Shown: positions 24,786 through 35,201, counted from the first letter of the stretch. The stretch: 51,076 nucleotides of DNA from Pseudomonadota bacterium (GCA_009926935.1 RFNZ01000014.1:1-51076); one strand, 5' to 3'. The notes: generated from the sequence alone by a model not told the origin. Numbers and translations are program-made.

Positions 24786-25355
24786 ATGATGGATAGCGTC
24801 GGGACTCTGCAAACATACCCAGCCCTCATCCTGAACGCCGATTTCCGCCCGCTTAGCTATTACCCCTTATCACTCTGGTCCTGGGAAGATGCCGTAAAAG
24901 CCGTCTTCCGCGATAGTGTTACGGTTCTAGCCGAGTATGATCGCACCGTACACTCCCCCTCGACGGAGATGAAACTCCCGAGCGTACTCGCGCTCAAGGA
25001 ATATGTACCGGCTGCCGCAAGCCCGGCTTTTACAAGGTTTAACGTCTTCCTGCGTGACCAGTGGCGCTGCCAGTATTGCGGTTGCAAATTCAAGACTACG
25101 CAACTGACATTCGACCACGTCATCCCGCGCTCGCGCGGCGGGCGTACAAGCTGGGATAACATCGTAACCGCTTGCCGCCCGTGCAACACCAAAAAGGGTC
25201 GGTTACTGCCGCACGAGTGCAATATGTTCCCCCGGAACGACGCCTTCAGGCCCAATATCCACCAGCTGCAGGAGCAGGGGCGGAAGTTTCCTCCCAACTT
25301 CCTGCATGAAAGCTGGCATGACTTTTTATACTGGGATTCCGAGCTGGAAAATTAG
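24786..25355 (+). CDS. HNH endonuclease-domain protein
   Basis: 189 residues. The C-terminal half is a zinc-supported HNH nuclease: CQYCGCKF, then LTFDHVIPRSRGGRTSWDNI with the catalytic DH pair, then TACRPCNTKKGR. The N-terminal part (ALILNADFRPLSYYPLSLWS) matches the widespread stand-alone bacterial HNH family of unknown role, found in many Alphaproteobacteria outside phages. An AGGAGG site precedes two adjacent ATGs (24786 and 24789). A TATAAT box lies at 24712-24717. Confidence 0.88.
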   Translation: MMDSVGTLQTYPALILNADFRPLSYYPLSLWSWEDAVKAVFRDSVTVLAEYDRTVHSPSTEMKLPSVLALKEYVPAAASPAFTRFNVFLRDQWRCQYCGCKFKTTQLTFDHVIPRSRGGRTSWDNIVTACRPCNTKKGRLLPHECNMFPRNDAFRPNIHQLQEQGRKFPPNFLHESWHDFLYWDSELEN

Positions 25356-25379
25356 CGCGACTGGCGATAGCATGCGACC

Positions 25380-25637
25380 ATGTCATTGGATTACACATCA
25401 CTCCTTGCAACAAGCGTTTCTGGTTATAACAAAGCAGGCTACGCAGCAGGCCGCGCCGTTTTATCCGGCTATTTTGCTTTCGTATGCATGAGCCCTGACT
25501 GGAAATGGGCCACGCTGTCCTTTCTGTGTATTTTTTTCACTGCCTACAGCACTACAAAAGCCGTTATCAGCTTTGGTGAAGGTAATCTGCATGGCCAGCT
25601 CGCCGCTGGCAGTATGCCAAAGAATATACCCCAATAG
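25380..25637 (+). CDS. Small hydrophobic hypothetical protein
   Basis: 85 residues with two probable helices (RAVLSGYFAFVCM and WATLSFLCIFFTAYSTTKAV) and a polar end GQLAAGSMPKNIPQ. It starts 24 bases after the HNH gene. No clear ribosome-binding site; family unknown. Confidence 0.5.
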   Translation: MSLDYTSLLATSVSGYNKAGYAAGRAVLSGYFAFVCMSPDWKWATLSFLCIFFTAYSTTKAVISFGEGNLHGQLAAGSMPKNIPQ

Positions 25638-25664
25638 CGACACAGCACTTTTTAACCTCAATTT

Positions 25665-25682
25665 TATGAATTGTATTTCATA
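25665..25682. promoter_or_regulatory. Inverted repeat upstream of the 25705 gene
   Basis: TATGAA (25665-25670) and TTCATA (25677-25682) form a perfect inverted repeat with a 6-base spacer, 22 bases before the TTG start. Candidate operator; weak. Confidence 0.25.
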
Positions 25683-25704
25683 ATGCAAAAAAAGGGAGCC
25701 AGCT

Positions 25705-26211
25705 TTGTCGCGTTCTACAACTATTGCCTTAGGTCTGGTCATAGCACTTTGCTCGACCTTTGGTGCCTGTTCAAAAGCGCCATTGCCAGAGAATGCTTTG
25801 GCCATACAGGATTACAAAAGAGTTATTGATGACGCGAATAGTAGATACGGTTACCAAACAGAAGAGGCTTCAAAGGTCATGGCCTCATACCTGGCCCGAA
25901 CGCAAGCTGGACGGCATATAACTTCACTCGGCATCGGAGAATTTAAAGCAGTACAAAAAACATCAGTGCAGAGTAGCAACCACAAATACTGGGAGCCTGA
26001 ATTTGTCGTGGCCTCAGGTGCCGATATGGACACACTAAGACAAGTCTGCAGAGCCCTCGCTGATCAATCAGATAAGCTGGACAACACGAGTTTTGACCCA
26101 CAGGTGACAGCTCTAAACAAAGCAATCGTCGGCATAAATGCGGTAATCAACAAAGCCAATGGCCGATTACTCACAAGAGGGGCACCTGATTGCTCTAAAA
26201 AGCAGGGCTAA
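25705..26211 (+). CDS. Putative secreted or lipid-anchored protein
   Basis: 168 residues from a TTG start with AAGGGAG 8 bases upstream. The signal sequence (STTIALGLVIALCSTFGAC) ends in a Cys with a near-lipobox (FGAC), so it may be a lipoprotein. The mature part is helical (NALAIQDYKRVIDDANSRYG; ALNKAIVGINAVINKANGR) with two further Cys. No family recognised. The gene converges with carA and its last 4 bases overlap the carA stop. Confidence 0.6.
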   Translation: MSRSTTIALGLVIALCSTFGACSKAPLPENALAIQDYKRVIDDANSRYGYQTEEASKVMASYLARTQAGRHITSLGIGEFKAVQKTSVQSSNHKYWEPEFVVASGADMDTLRQVCRALADQSDKLDNTSFDPQVTALNKAIVGINAVINKANGRLLTRGAPDCSKKQG

Positions 26212-26232
26212 GCCGCCTTTTTAGCCTGCTTT
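26196..26232 (-). terminator. Terminator overlapping the carA 3' end
   Basis: AAAGCAGGGCTAA (26199-26211) and TTAGCCTGCTTT (26221-26232) pair with one bulged G. On the minus strand the hairpin is followed by TTTTTA, so it would end carA transcription; it uses the last carA codons as one arm. Confidence 0.45.
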
Positions 26233-27377
26233 GTAGCTGCCATCATATCCACAAATCGCTGGAAGAGATAATGGCTGTCCTGCGGGCCGGGGCTCGCCTC
26301 GGGGTGATATTGCACCGAAAACGCCGGGCGATCCGTACAGGCAAGCCCCTCATTCGAGCCATCAAACAGCGATACATGGGTAACCTTGGCGCTCGCAGGC
26401 AGGCTTTCCGGCAAAACATGGAAGCCGTGGTTCTGGGATGTGATTTCAACCTTGCCGGTCGTGAGGTCCTTCACAGGGTGGTTGGCCCCGCGGTGCCCGA
26501 GATGCATCTTTTTGGTTTTGCCGCCAAGCGCCAAGGCCAGCATCTGATGCCCAAGGCAAATGCCGAATACAGGCAACTTCGCATCAATCAGCTTTTTAAT
26601 CACAGGCACGGCATACTGGCCCGTGGCCGCAGGATCACCGGGGCCATTGCTCAAAAATACGCCGTCGGGCGCAAGGGCCAGAATATCCTCGGCGGGTGTA
26701 TTGGCCGGAACCACGGTTACATCGCACCCAGCTGAAGCCAGGCAGCGCAAAATATTCCGCTTCGCGCCGTAATCAATGGCTACAACTTTGTACTGAGGGG
26801 CCAGCTGATGGCCATAGCCTGTGCCCAAGGCCCAGCGTGTCTCGTTCCATTTGTAACGTTGGGTACAGGATACCTCGATAGCCAAATCCATGCCTTCAAG
26901 ACCGGGCCAGTTTTTGGCTTTTTCCTTGAGGGCAGGGATATCGAACTTGCCGTCCGCGCGGTGGCTTAAAACGCCGTTGGGTGCGCCCGTATCACGGATC
27001 CGGCGGGTAAGAGCGCGGGTATCGATACCCGATATACCAGGCAGGTTATGGTGCTTGAGCCACGCATCAAAATGCTGGGTGGATCGCCAGTTGGCGGGGT
27101 CCGTCACACGCTCGCGCACAATCAGGCCACGGGCGGCGGGGTTGATGGTTTCGATATCCTCTGGGTTCGTGCCCACGTTGCCAATATGGGGGAAGGTGAA
27201 ATTGATGATTTGCCCCGCATAGCTGGGGTCGGTCAGTATCTCCTGATACCCCGTCATGGAGGTATTGAAACAGATTTCTGCAACGGTCTCGGTTTCGGCG
27301 CCAAAGCCGTATCCATGGAAAACGGTTCCGTCATTTAAAACAAGCACAGCAGTAGGCAAGGGGGCGCGTTGAGGCAT
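26208..27377 (-). CDS. carA: Carbamoyl-phosphate synthase small subunit
   Basis: 389 residues. Glutaminase subunit that supplies ammonia to CarB for arginine and pyrimidine synthesis. The class I glutamine amidotransferase triad is intact: C274 in FGICLGHQM, and His and Glu in VQYHPEASPGPQD. The N-terminal CarA domain (VLNDGTVFHGYGFG ... EICFNTSMTGYQEILTDPSY) is complete. carB is not adjacent in this window. It is transcribed away from yqeY. Confidence 0.97.
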   Translation of the reverse strand: MPQRAPLPTAVLVLNDGTVFHGYGFGAETETVAEICFNTSMTGYQEILTDPSYAGQIINFTFPHIGNVGTNPEDIETINPAARGLIVRERVTDPANWRSTQHFDAWLKHHNLPGISGIDTRALTRRIRDTGAPNGVLSHRADGKFDIPALKEKAKNWPGLEGMDLAIEVSCTQRYKWNETRWALGTGYGHQLAPQYKVVAIDYGAKRNILRCLASAGCDVTVVPANTPAEDILALAPDGVFLSNGPGDPAATGQYAVPVIKKLIDAKLPVFGICLGHQMLALALGGKTKKMHLGHRGANHPVKDLTTGKVEITSQNHGFHVLPESLPASAKVTHVSLFDGSNEGLACTDRPAFSVQYHPEASPGPQDSHYLFQRFVDMMAATKQAKKAA

Positions 27378-27396
27378 CGGGCACCTTCAGGTCATC

Positions 27397-27426
27397 TTGA
27401 GTTATAGGCTAAGAGGGTGTTATACA
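27397..27426 (+). promoter_or_regulatory. Candidate yqeY promoter
   Basis: TTGAGT (27397-27402), an 18-base spacer and TATACA (27421-27426), about 37 bases before the yqeY ATG. Confidence 0.4.
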
Positions 27427-27462
27427 CAGCGATAGCAACACTCACAAGAAAAGATATATCCC

Positions 27463-27912
27463 ATGACCGACCTGCGCACACGTTTTATGGACGACATGAA
27501 AAACGCCATGAAATCCGGCGATACCATGACGACAGCAACCATCCGCCTCATCATGGCCGCGATGAAGCTGAAAGATGCTGAAGGCCGCGGCAAGGTTGAA
27601 GATACCGAACTTTTGCCCATGATGCAGACCATGGTCAAGCAACGGCAAGAATCCGCAAAAATATACCGCGAGAACAACCGCCCCGAACTCGCCGATAAGG
27701 AAGAAGCCGAGATCAAGGTGATCGAGCGCTACCTGCCAAAACAAATGTCCGAGGCCGAGACAGAGGCCGCCGTAGCCGCCCTGATTGCCGAACTCGGCAT
27801 CACATCCGCCAAAGATATGGGTAAAGTAATGAGCGAAATGAAGGCGCGTTTTGCAGGCCAGCTCGATATGTCCAAGGTGGGACCTATTGTAAAGTCGAAA
27901 CTCGCAGCCTAG
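27463..27912 (+). CDS. GatB/YqeY-domain protein
   Basis: 149 residues with the helical GatB/YqeY fold: LRTRFMDDMKNAMKSGDTM at the start, EAEIKVIERYLPKQMSEAE in the middle and ITSAKDMGKVMSEMKARFAG near the end. The domain is related to the tRNA-binding tail of the Asp/Glu-tRNA amidotransferase B subunit; the stand-alone protein's role is not settled. Its place between carA and dnaG is common in Alphaproteobacteria. Confidence 0.9.
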   Translation: MTDLRTRFMDDMKNAMKSGDTMTTATIRLIMAAMKLKDAEGRGKVEDTELLPMMQTMVKQRQESAKIYRENNRPELADKEEAEIKVIERYLPKQMSEAETEAAVAALIAELGITSAKDMGKVMSEMKARFAGQLDMSKVGPIVKSKLAA

Positions 27913-27971
27913 CGCTTGTAGTTTTCAACGAATACGGCCAAAATTAGCCCAAATACTCAAGGGGCTCTCTC

Positions 27972-29609
27972 ATGAAGACAAAATATCTGCTGACAGTCGC
28001 CGCTTTGGCGCTGCTCGTGCCTATTGTCTCACATGCACAGGATGATACTGCCCCCAAATGGAACCCGCATATCGAGGCGGAGGGCAAATGGGGTACCGAT
28101 AGGTCCTTGGGTGAAGTAGGCGCTTTCATCCCCGTCTGGCAGGATGACGATAGCCTCCTATTCGGCAATTTTATTGGTCGTTTGGATGATCAGGACTCAC
28201 GGGAAGGCAATATCGGTATCGGCTACCGCCAACAAGTCTCGGATGATTGGGCAGTGGGCGGCTACGGCTTTTACGACCGCCGCAAAACAGAAACCGGCAA
28301 CCACTTCAACCAAGCCACCATCGGCGCCGAAGCTTTCCGCGACAACATGGAATTCCGCGTGAATGGGTATATCCCTGAATCGGAAGAAAAGACAATTGCA
28401 GGTTCTGGGGGCGGCACAACAATTTCAGGCTCAGCCACAGGCGGTAACTTGCAAATTGTGACCACAACAACCGGCGCGCAGCTTGAGCGCGCTTTGCCAG
28501 GCTTTGATGCGGAGGCTGGATATAAGTTCAACCTCCCTAATAACTGGGAGGCATGGGCCTATATCGGCGGCTACCGTTTTGAAGCCGATGGCTACGAAGA
28601 TGTCACAGGCCCTCGCGGCCGCGTGGAAGTAAGCTATAAGGACATCCCCGTGCTGGGCGAAGGCTCGCGCTTTACGGTGGGTCTTGAAAGCCAGAACGAT
28701 GATGTGCGCGATACCCAGCACTTCGGCATCGCCCGCTTGCGTATCCCACTCAATGTTTCGACAACCAAAACAAAACCAACATTATCCGCGCTCGATGAAC
28801 GCATGACGACCCGTATCGTAAGGGATGTAGACGTTGTCGCAGGCTCACCATCAGCACCACCCTCATCCACCAGCACGACCGAGACCGCAAGGGCAACCTT
28901 AGACTCAGGCGCAACGGTCACGACATACACAACCATTAACGCGAGCACAGCGAATGTTGTGGCAGCGGTTGATGGCGCGGGCGATAACGCGCTTATCCTG
29001 TTTGACGGCACGGGCGGCATCATTAACACTGCCAACAGAGTTGAAATGCGGGATGGTCAGACCATTATTGGCGGTGGCCGTACCATTACCCTCACGGGCA
29101 CAACATCAGGCACCACCCGCACGGCTACCATGCCGGGTACACGCGGCACGGTCAACGGCACAAACGGAGGCGTCGATGTCTTTCAGTTAAGTGGGGATGA
29201 TGACGTAACCTTCGACGGGATAAACATCTCAGGTGGTAGGATAGCAATTGCAGCGGACAGCACCTTAACATCTAATCTAGCAATTCGGAATGTGAATATC
29301 AGCAACACACCTGGTGGCGTTATTTATGGGAACAACCTCGCAAACGTGCAGGTAAGCAACGTAACCATGAACAACGTAGCGACAAATGTGGGGGCAGCGG
29401 TGGTATCTACTATTGGCTATATAAATGGCATCAGCTTTAACAACGTCACAGTGAATACAGCACGCTCGATAATCAATTCTGGCATCATGATCGGTATCGA
29501 CAACGCGTCTGGCTCCATCACGGCGACGAATATAACAGGGGTTATTTGTGACAATACAGGGATAATGGGCGGCTCCACCCTCACCATAAACAGCGTTGCC
29601 TGCCCTTAA
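27972..29609 (+). CDS. Inverse autotransporter-like adhesin
   Basis: 545 residues. A cleavable signal peptide (YLLTVAALALLVPIVSHAQ) is followed by an outer-membrane barrel region (about 28-270) with the features of intimin/invasin beta domains: alternating strands with G-Y-R and Y-G-F-Y-D-R motifs (NIGIGYRQQVSDDWAVGGYG). A Thr/Ser-rich linker (about 290-315) leads to a passenger of repeated short strands (DVFQLSGDDDVTFDGINISG, NLAIRNVNISN, NVQVSNVTMNN) that would form a right-handed beta-helix. Two Cys near the very end may cap it. An AAGGGG site precedes the ATG. The gene interrupts the usual yqeY-dnaG-rpoD order and has adhesin-like composition. Confidence 0.75.
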   Translation: MKTKYLLTVAALALLVPIVSHAQDDTAPKWNPHIEAEGKWGTDRSLGEVGAFIPVWQDDDSLLFGNFIGRLDDQDSREGNIGIGYRQQVSDDWAVGGYGFYDRRKTETGNHFNQATIGAEAFRDNMEFRVNGYIPESEEKTIAGSGGGTTISGSATGGNLQIVTTTTGAQLERALPGFDAEAGYKFNLPNNWEAWAYIGGYRFEADGYEDVTGPRGRVEVSYKDIPVLGEGSRFTVGLESQNDDVRDTQHFGIARLRIPLNVSTTKTKPTLSALDERMTTRIVRDVDVVAGSPSAPPSSTSTTETARATLDSGATVTTYTTINASTANVVAAVDGAGDNALILFDGTGGIINTANRVEMRDGQTIIGGGRTITLTGTTSGTTRTATMPGTRGTVNGTNGGVDVFQLSGDDDVTFDGINISGGRIAIAADSTLTSNLAIRNVNISNTPGGVIYGNNLANVQVSNVTMNNVATNVGAAVVSTIGYINGISFNNVTVNTARSIINSGIMIGIDNASGSITATNITGVICDNTGIMGGSTLTINSVACP

Positions 29610-29683
29610 CCTCAGCACCAATATAGAGGGCGCCGCTTAAAGCATCGTTGCAATTCACAGAACTTCCGTTCTAGTCTTGCCCC

Positions 29684-31396
29684 ATGCTCGTTCCCAAAAG
29701 CTTCATAGACGACCTGCGGTCACGCCTCAGGCTGTCCGATATTATTGCGCCGCGTGTCAAACTCACGCGGGCAGGGCGGGAATTTAAGGCATGCTGCCCC
29801 TTCCATAACGAAAAATCGGCGTCTTTCTATGTGAACGACGAAAAGGGTTTCTTCCACTGCTTCGGCTGCGGCGCACATGGCGACCAAATCGGCTTCCTGA
29901 TGCGCCACCAAAACCTTGGGTTTATGGATGCCGTTGAAATTCTGGCGGGGCAGGCGGGTATGCCCGTGCCCAAGCCATCGGTACAGGATGTCGAACGTTC
30001 CCGCACCCGCGACCGGCTGATAACTCTGATGGATACCGCCACCAAATGGTACGCGCAGCAACTTTTCCTAACCGCGAATAAAGAGATTTTGAGCTACCTC
30101 ACGGGCAGGGGGCTTACGGTTGAAACCATCGAGGCCTTCCGCCTCGGCTACGCACCGCCCGATAGCGCGCAGCTGGCCAACGCCATGAAACAGGCGGGCT
30201 ACACGGTGCCTGAACTGATTGAGGCAGGGCTATTCAAACAATCCACCCGCGATGGCGGTTCGCCCTTCGCCTTCTTTCGTGACCGTGTGATGTTTCCGGT
30301 GACCGATAGGCGCGGCCAAACCATCGCCTTCGGCGCGCGCGTGCTGCCTGAACACATCCGCCCTTTGAAGGCCGGCGATCAAAAACCACCCAAATACATC
30401 AACAGCGGTGAAACGCCTTTGTTCCAGAAAGGGCAGATTTTATACAACGAATCACATGCCCGCACCGCCGCCGCCAAAGGCCAGCCCGTGATTGTGTGCG
30501 AAGGCTACGCCGATGTCATCGCCCTCTGGCAGGCAGGGTTTACGGGCGCGGTCGCCCCCTTGGGCACAGCCCTAACTGAGGCGCAAATAACCTCGCTTTG
30601 GTCCATGATCCCTGAGGCCGATGATACGGGCGTCCGTGAACCGGTATTGTGCTTCGATGGCGATGCCGCAGGCCAACGCGCCGCCACCCGCGCGATGGAC
30701 CGCATATTGCCGCAACTACAGGCAGGGCGTAGCGCCCGCGTGGCCTTCCTGCCGGACGGCATGGACCCCGATGACTTGATAAGGGCCAAAGGGCGCGAAG
30801 CGTTTGAGGCTGTTATTGCAACCGCCATCCCCATGGTCGACATGATTTGGCGCACCCTGACCGATGGCCGAAATTTCGATACCCCAGAGGGCAAAGCCGG
30901 CCTCCAGAAATCCATCAAGGATACATGCGCCAAAATCGCTGATTTAGCGGTCCAAAAAGCCTATATGGCGGCCCTGCGCGATAAAGTCTTCAAAGCCCAG
31001 AGCAGCAACTTCGCAGGCAAACAAAAGGCAAGGGGGGCAGCATCGGTTGTCCGCCTACCGGACCCAAAATCCAATGGCCGCAACACCCGCGCGCGCGTGG
31101 CGCTGGCCGCCATACTCTGTTTCCCCGAGATTTTTCACGAGGCCGAGGATATTTTAGGCCGCCTGACCATCGATGACCCCCGCCTTGATACCATGCGCCA
31201 AACCATATTGGCGGCACTGTCAGAAGAACCGGAAACCGACCACGAAGCACTCATGAACATCATGAATCAAAAAGGATTTTCCGAAGATTTGCAGGACATC
31301 ATGGCCGCCGCACGCCTGCACGGGACTTCTGAAAAATCAGGCGGCAACGCGCAAAATGCGCTCGCTGGCCTCAGGGAAGCTGTGGGCGCCGCCTAA
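29684..31396 (+). CDS. dnaG: DNA primase
   Basis: 570 residues. Zinc-ribbon ligands C38, H41, C59 and C62 (ACCPFHNEK; FFHCFGCGAHGD) at the front; then the catalytic core with VMFPVTDRRGQTIAFGARVL and the TOPRIM motifs VIVCEGYADVIALWQAGF and LCFDGDAAGQRAATRA; then a C-terminal helicase-binding region. Synthesises primers for lagging-strand replication. Followed by rpoD after about 85 bases, the usual order in Proteobacteria. Confidence 0.96.
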   Translation: MLVPKSFIDDLRSRLRLSDIIAPRVKLTRAGREFKACCPFHNEKSASFYVNDEKGFFHCFGCGAHGDQIGFLMRHQNLGFMDAVEILAGQAGMPVPKPSVQDVERSRTRDRLITLMDTATKWYAQQLFLTANKEILSYLTGRGLTVETIEAFRLGYAPPDSAQLANAMKQAGYTVPELIEAGLFKQSTRDGGSPFAFFRDRVMFPVTDRRGQTIAFGARVLPEHIRPLKAGDQKPPKYINSGETPLFQKGQILYNESHARTAAAKGQPVIVCEGYADVIALWQAGFTGAVAPLGTALTEAQITSLWSMIPEADDTGVREPVLCFDGDAAGQRAATRAMDRILPQLQAGRSARVAFLPDGMDPDDLIRAKGREAFEAVIATAIPMVDMIWRTLTDGRNFDTPEGKAGLQKSIKDTCAKIADLAVQKAYMAALRDKVFKAQSSNFAGKQKARGAASVVRLPDPKSNGRNTRARVALAAILCFPEIFHEAEDILGRLTIDDPRLDTMRQTILAALSEEPETDHEALMNIMNQKGFSEDLQDIMAAARLHGTSEKSGGNAQNALAGLREAVGAA

Positions 31397-31481
31397 TATC
31401 TGTCTAGAATCGTTTGCTTTTCCCGATTAACCCATTATATGTACTAGGCTCTAAGAATTGTATTTAAAAGGACGAGAATTC

Positions 31482-33470
31482 GTGGCCCGCGCAGCAGTCA
31501 AAGCAAAACAGAAAGCCCAAGCCGAATCAGCCGCTACAGAAACACCGGCCGCTAGCAAAGGTTCCCTAGCTAAAATCGCCAAGGCACTGATCGAAAAAGG
31601 TAAAAAAGCGGGTTTCATTACCCACGACCAATTGAACGCGGCTTTGCCTACCGAAGAATTTTCATCGGACCAAATTGAAGACATCATGGCATCGATTGCC
31701 GATGCCGGTATCACGATCTCAGACGCCGATGAAGGCGATGACGAATCAGAAACGGAAAAAGAAAAAGAAACCGATGGCGACGCCGAAGAAACCGAAAACG
31801 AAGGTATTTCCGGTAACGTCTCATCGGACGATCTAGGCCGTACCGATGATCCCGTGCGCATGTACTTGCGTGAAATGGGCTCGGTCAAATTGCTCAGCCG
31901 CGAGGGCGAGATTGCGATTGCAAAACGCATCGAAGCCGGCCGCGAGATGATGATTGGCGGCATTTGCGAAAGCCCGCTCGCCATTGAATCCATTATCGCG
32001 TGGTACCACGCCCTCCAAAAAGGGGACATTTTACTGCGCGAGGTCATTGACCTTGAAGCGACATACAACAACGGCCCCGATGGCCAGAGCGACCCAGATG
32101 TGTTGCCCGGCGCCGACGCCGAAGAACCCGAAGAAAAAGAAGAACCCGCCGAAGGTGAAAACCCCGAGGGCGGCGAAGGCGCGACCGAGGAAGACGAGGG
32201 CGGTATGTCTCTCATCCTCATGGAAGAAAAATTGAAAGAAGGTGTGTTCGAGAAATTCCACGCCATCGAAAAAACCTACAAGCAGATGTCAAACGCGCAG
32301 GAAAAACGCATCGAAGCCATGCAGGCCGGCAAAAAGCCAGAGCCCGACGTCGAAAAGAAATACCAAAAAGCCAAAGACGAAATGGTCAAACAGATGAACG
32401 AAGTTCATCTGAACAACGCGCGTATCGACCAGCTTCTCGACAAACTCTACAAAATCAACCGCACCCTTGTGGGAATGGAAGGCCGGCTGCTGCGCATCGC
32501 AACCGACAACGGCGTGAAGCGCGAAGAATTCCTGAAGGAATATTACGGCCACGAAGTCGACCCAAGCTGGGTCAAGAAAATCGCCAAACTGACGACCAAA
32601 GGCTGGGCCAAATTTGCCGAAAAAGGCAAAGACGAAATCAAAAAAATCCGCGATGAAATCGCGCTGACGCAGGAAGAAGCGGGCCTCCCCATCCCCGAAT
32701 TCCGCCGCATTGTCACGACCGTTCAAAAAGGTGAGCGCGAAAGTAACCGCGCCAAAAAAGAAATGATCGAGGCCAACCTGCGTCTCGTGATTTCAATTGC
32801 CAAAAAATACACCAACCGCGGCCTCCAGTTCCTCGACCTCATCCAAGAGGGCAACATCGGCCTCATGAAAGCGGTCGATAAATTTGAATACCGTCGCGGT
32901 TACAAATTCTCAACCTACGCCACATGGTGGATACGCCAAGCCATCACGCGCTCGATTGCGGACCAGGCCCGCACCATCCGCATCCCTGTGCACATGATCG
33001 AAACCATCAACAAACTGGTCCGCACCAGCCGCCAGATGATGCACGAGCTGGGCCGCGAGCCGACTCCTGAGGAACTAGCCGAACGCCTGCACATGCCGCT
33101 CGATAAAGTGCGCAAAGTGCTGAAAATCGCAAAAGAACCTGTCTCGCTCGAAACCCCGATCGGTGATGAGGAAGATTCATCCTTGGGTGATTTCATCGAG
33201 GACAAAAACGCCATCAACCCATTGGATAGCGCCATCCATTCCAACTTGAAGGAAACGACGACGCGTATCTTGGCAACACTCACCCCACGCGAAGAACGGG
33301 TCTTGCGCATGCGCTTTGGTATCGGCATGAACACCGACCACACACTGGAAGAGGTAGGGCAGCAATTCTCGGTCACACGCGAGCGTATCCGCCAAATCGA
33401 GGCCAAGGCCCTGCGCAAGCTCAAGCACCCCAGCCGCTCGAAAAAACTACGCAGCTTCCTGGACACATGA
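31482..33470 (+). CDS. rpoD: Principal sigma factor RpoD (sigma-70)
   Basis: 662 residues. Region 1.1 ([20 protein letters not shown]) near residues 40-60; region 1.2 [20 protein letters not shown]; region 2 ([40 protein letters not shown]); region 3; and region 4 ([34 protein letters not shown]). Two long acidic stretches, about 85-110 and 205-245, are lineage-specific inserts. The GTG at 31482, 9 bases after AAGGA, is preferred to an upstream in-frame TTG at 31458 that would overlap the ribosome-binding site. Confidence 0.96.
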   Translation: MARAAVKAKQKAQAESAATETPAASKGSLAKIAKALIEKGKKAGFITHDQLNAALPTEEFSSDQIEDIMASIADAGITISDADEGDDESETEKEKETDGDAEETENEGISGNVSSDDLGRTDDPVRMYLREMGSVKLLSREGEIAIAKRIEAGREMMIGGICESPLAIESIIAWYHALQKGDILLREVIDLEATYNNGPDGQSDPDVLPGADAEEPEEKEEPAEGENPEGGEGATEEDEGGMSLILMEEKLKEGVFEKFHAIEKTYKQMSNAQEKRIEAMQAGKKPEPDVEKKYQKAKDEMVKQMNEVHLNNARIDQLLDKLYKINRTLVGMEGRLLRIATDNGVKREEFLKEYYGHEVDPSWVKKIAKLTTKGWAKFAEKGKDEIKKIRDEIALTQEEAGLPIPEFRRIVTTVQKGERESNRAKKEMIEANLRLVISIAKKYTNRGLQFLDLIQEGNIGLMKAVDKFEYRRGYKFSTYATWWIRQAITRSIADQARTIRIPVHMIETINKLVRTSRQMMHELGREPTPEELAERLHMPLDKVRKVLKIAKEPVSLETPIGDEEDSSLGDFIEDKNAINPLDSAIHSNLKETTTRILATLTPREERVLRMRFGIGMNTDHTLEEVGQQFSVTRERIRQIEAKALRKLKHPSRSKKLRSFLDT

Positions 33471-33519
33471 TATAACGTGCGCCCGCTCACAAAAAACATG
33501 AGCGCGTCATGGGTGTATA

Positions 33520-34500
33520 ATGGCGGATATAAAAAACAAAACCTGTTGGGTTATCGTTGAGGAAGGCCTCGCTGGCACCGAAAGCCAGTGCGTCGGTGTT
33601 TGTGCGGCTCTGGGCCTAACGCCCGTGATCAAGCGGTTCAACCTCCGCCAGCCGTGGAAGGCCATCAGCCTTTATGTTTATGCAGGCATCATCAATGGAT
33701 ACGAGGGAGATTCGTTAAACGAACCTTGGCCGGATATTATCATCACCGGCGGCCGTAAAGGTGCAGCCGTGGCCCTCTGGGTCAAAAAAGCGAGCAAGGG
33801 TAAGGTTTTTGTCGCCTGCCTTCAGGACCCCCGCGTCCGTCATAACGAGTTCGACCTAATAGCCGTGCCAGAGCATGACCCCGCCCGCGGCCCCAACGTG
33901 GTCGTCACAACCGCGGCCCCAAACAAAATCAATACCTCTGGGCTTGAAAAAGCACGCACAAGGTGGGAAAGCACGTTCAACAGCCTGCCACATCCACGCG
34001 TGGCGGTACTGGTAGGTGGTAACAGCCGCGCCTACCGCATGAACGGCAAGATTGCGGGTATGCTGGGCGACAACCTCAAAAAAATCGCCCGCGAACGTAA
34101 GGCTGGGCTCATGGTCACAACATCCCGCCGCACAGGCGCGTACAACACGGCCATCCTCGAGGCATGGCTCGAGGGCACGGGCGCCTATATCTGGTCCGGC
34201 ATGGGCGATAACCCTTATGAGGGCTTCCTCGCCTTGGCTGATGCCGTCATCGTAAGTGCCGATAGCGTCTCCATGATCTCGGAGGCTGCAACGGCAGGCA
34301 AACCTGTATACCGCGTTGATCTTGAGGGCGGCTCGCACCGCTTTAGCAAGTTCCACACACTGATGGAGCAAAAAGGGATCGTAAGACCCTTCAAAGGCGA
34401 GATCGAGAGCTGGTCCTACACACCGCTTAACGACGCACAACTGGTCGCCGATGCCATTGTTGCCAAAATGACATCTGCCAATTCGAAAGCGGCTGCATAA
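33520..34500 (+). CDS. ELM1-family (DUF1022) protein
   Basis: 326 residues of the family named after plant ELM1, which recruits dynamin to mitochondria; bacterial members are mostly uncharacterised. The fold is glycosyltransferase-B-like: [54 protein letters not shown], and the nucleotide-sugar-type site [20 protein letters not shown]. It is widespread in Alphaproteobacteria, where an envelope-sugar role has been suggested from its fold. It is followed by an unknown gene 17 bases later. Confidence 0.85.
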   Translation: MADIKNKTCWVIVEEGLAGTESQCVGVCAALGLTPVIKRFNLRQPWKAISLYVYAGIINGYEGDSLNEPWPDIIITGGRKGAAVALWVKKASKGKVFVACLQDPRVRHNEFDLIAVPEHDPARGPNVVVTTAAPNKINTSGLEKARTRWESTFNSLPHPRVAVLVGGNSRAYRMNGKIAGMLGDNLKKIARERKAGLMVTTSRRTGAYNTAILEAWLEGTGAYIWSGMGDNPYEGFLALADAVIVSADSVSMISEAATAGKPVYRVDLEGGSHRFSKFHTLMEQKGIVRPFKGEIESWSYTPLNDAQLVADAIVAKMTSANSKAAA

Positions 34501-34517
34501 GCAAGGCAACACACAAA

Positions 34518-35201
34518 ATGAACAAAGAGATCGCAGATAGAGCCTTTAAAATTATCACTGCAGGCAGCGTCAGAACAGCCGATAAAATAGTTATTTTTAC
34601 AAGCGACCGCAAAAAAGAGGCCGAGGCTTTCGTGGCCGCCAATAAAGGCTACGCTCTCATTCATACGACACCCGCAGGCAAAGCGCTCGAAGACCTGAAG
34701 CTCTTTGACCACATGTCGCCCAAACTGGCCTATCTCTTTTGGTTTTTTCTGTCGGCACGCCTCATCATCGAAAACCAGATGCCCGATGACGTGCTGTTTT
34801 TCGGAAATCCGGATAATAAAACCAGCACGGCATACGGCATCGAGACGCCACTTCTTTACTTTGCAAAACCTAACGTAAAGACACTTACAAACCCGCTGAC
34901 AGGGGAAACGCACGCAAAGGAAGACTGGCTCGATCAAAACATCATGCGAGGCTATGTATTAAGACTTACAAATCTTTACTTCTGCGGCCCCGGAAACAAT
35001 ATAACTCCTGATGAAGACATTCTGCACGCACGGTTTGGAGAAGCTGTGGACGGTTTTCCAACAACCAATGACCCGGAAGAATATCTAAAAGAATATGCGT
35101 TAAAGATAATGGTCGCCGGCTATTTGTGGCAGCATGGAAATTTCCCGAAAGACCCCAGACACGGCAATGATATTTACAGCTCAAGTTTGAAAGTAGCATA
35201 G
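34518..35201 (+). CDS. Hypothetical protein upstream of trxB
   Basis: 227 residues. An N-terminal Rossmann-like start (DKIVIFTSDRKKEAEAFVAA) is followed by a segment rich in aromatics (LAYLFWFFLSARLIIENQMP) that is amphipathic rather than clearly membrane-spanning. No family recognised. The stop codon abuts the trxB ATG directly, so translation is coupled. Confidence 0.6.
   Translation: MNKEIADRAFKIITAGSVRTADKIVIFTSDRKKEAEAFVAANKGYALIHTTPAGKALEDLKLFDHMSPKLAYLFWFFLSARLIIENQMPDDVLFFGNPDNKTSTAYGIETPLLYFAKPNVKTLTNPLTGETHAKEDWLDQNIMRGYVLRLTNLYFCGPGNNITPDEDILHARFGEAVDGFPTTNDPEEYLKEYALKIMVAGYLWQHGNFPKDPRHGNDIYSSSLKVA

Noticed and set aside
31451..32266. 271-residue minus-strand ORF opposite rpoD
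   Set aside because: Antisense of the acidic rpoD inserts, giving Ser/Phe/Pro-rich sequence; not a gene.
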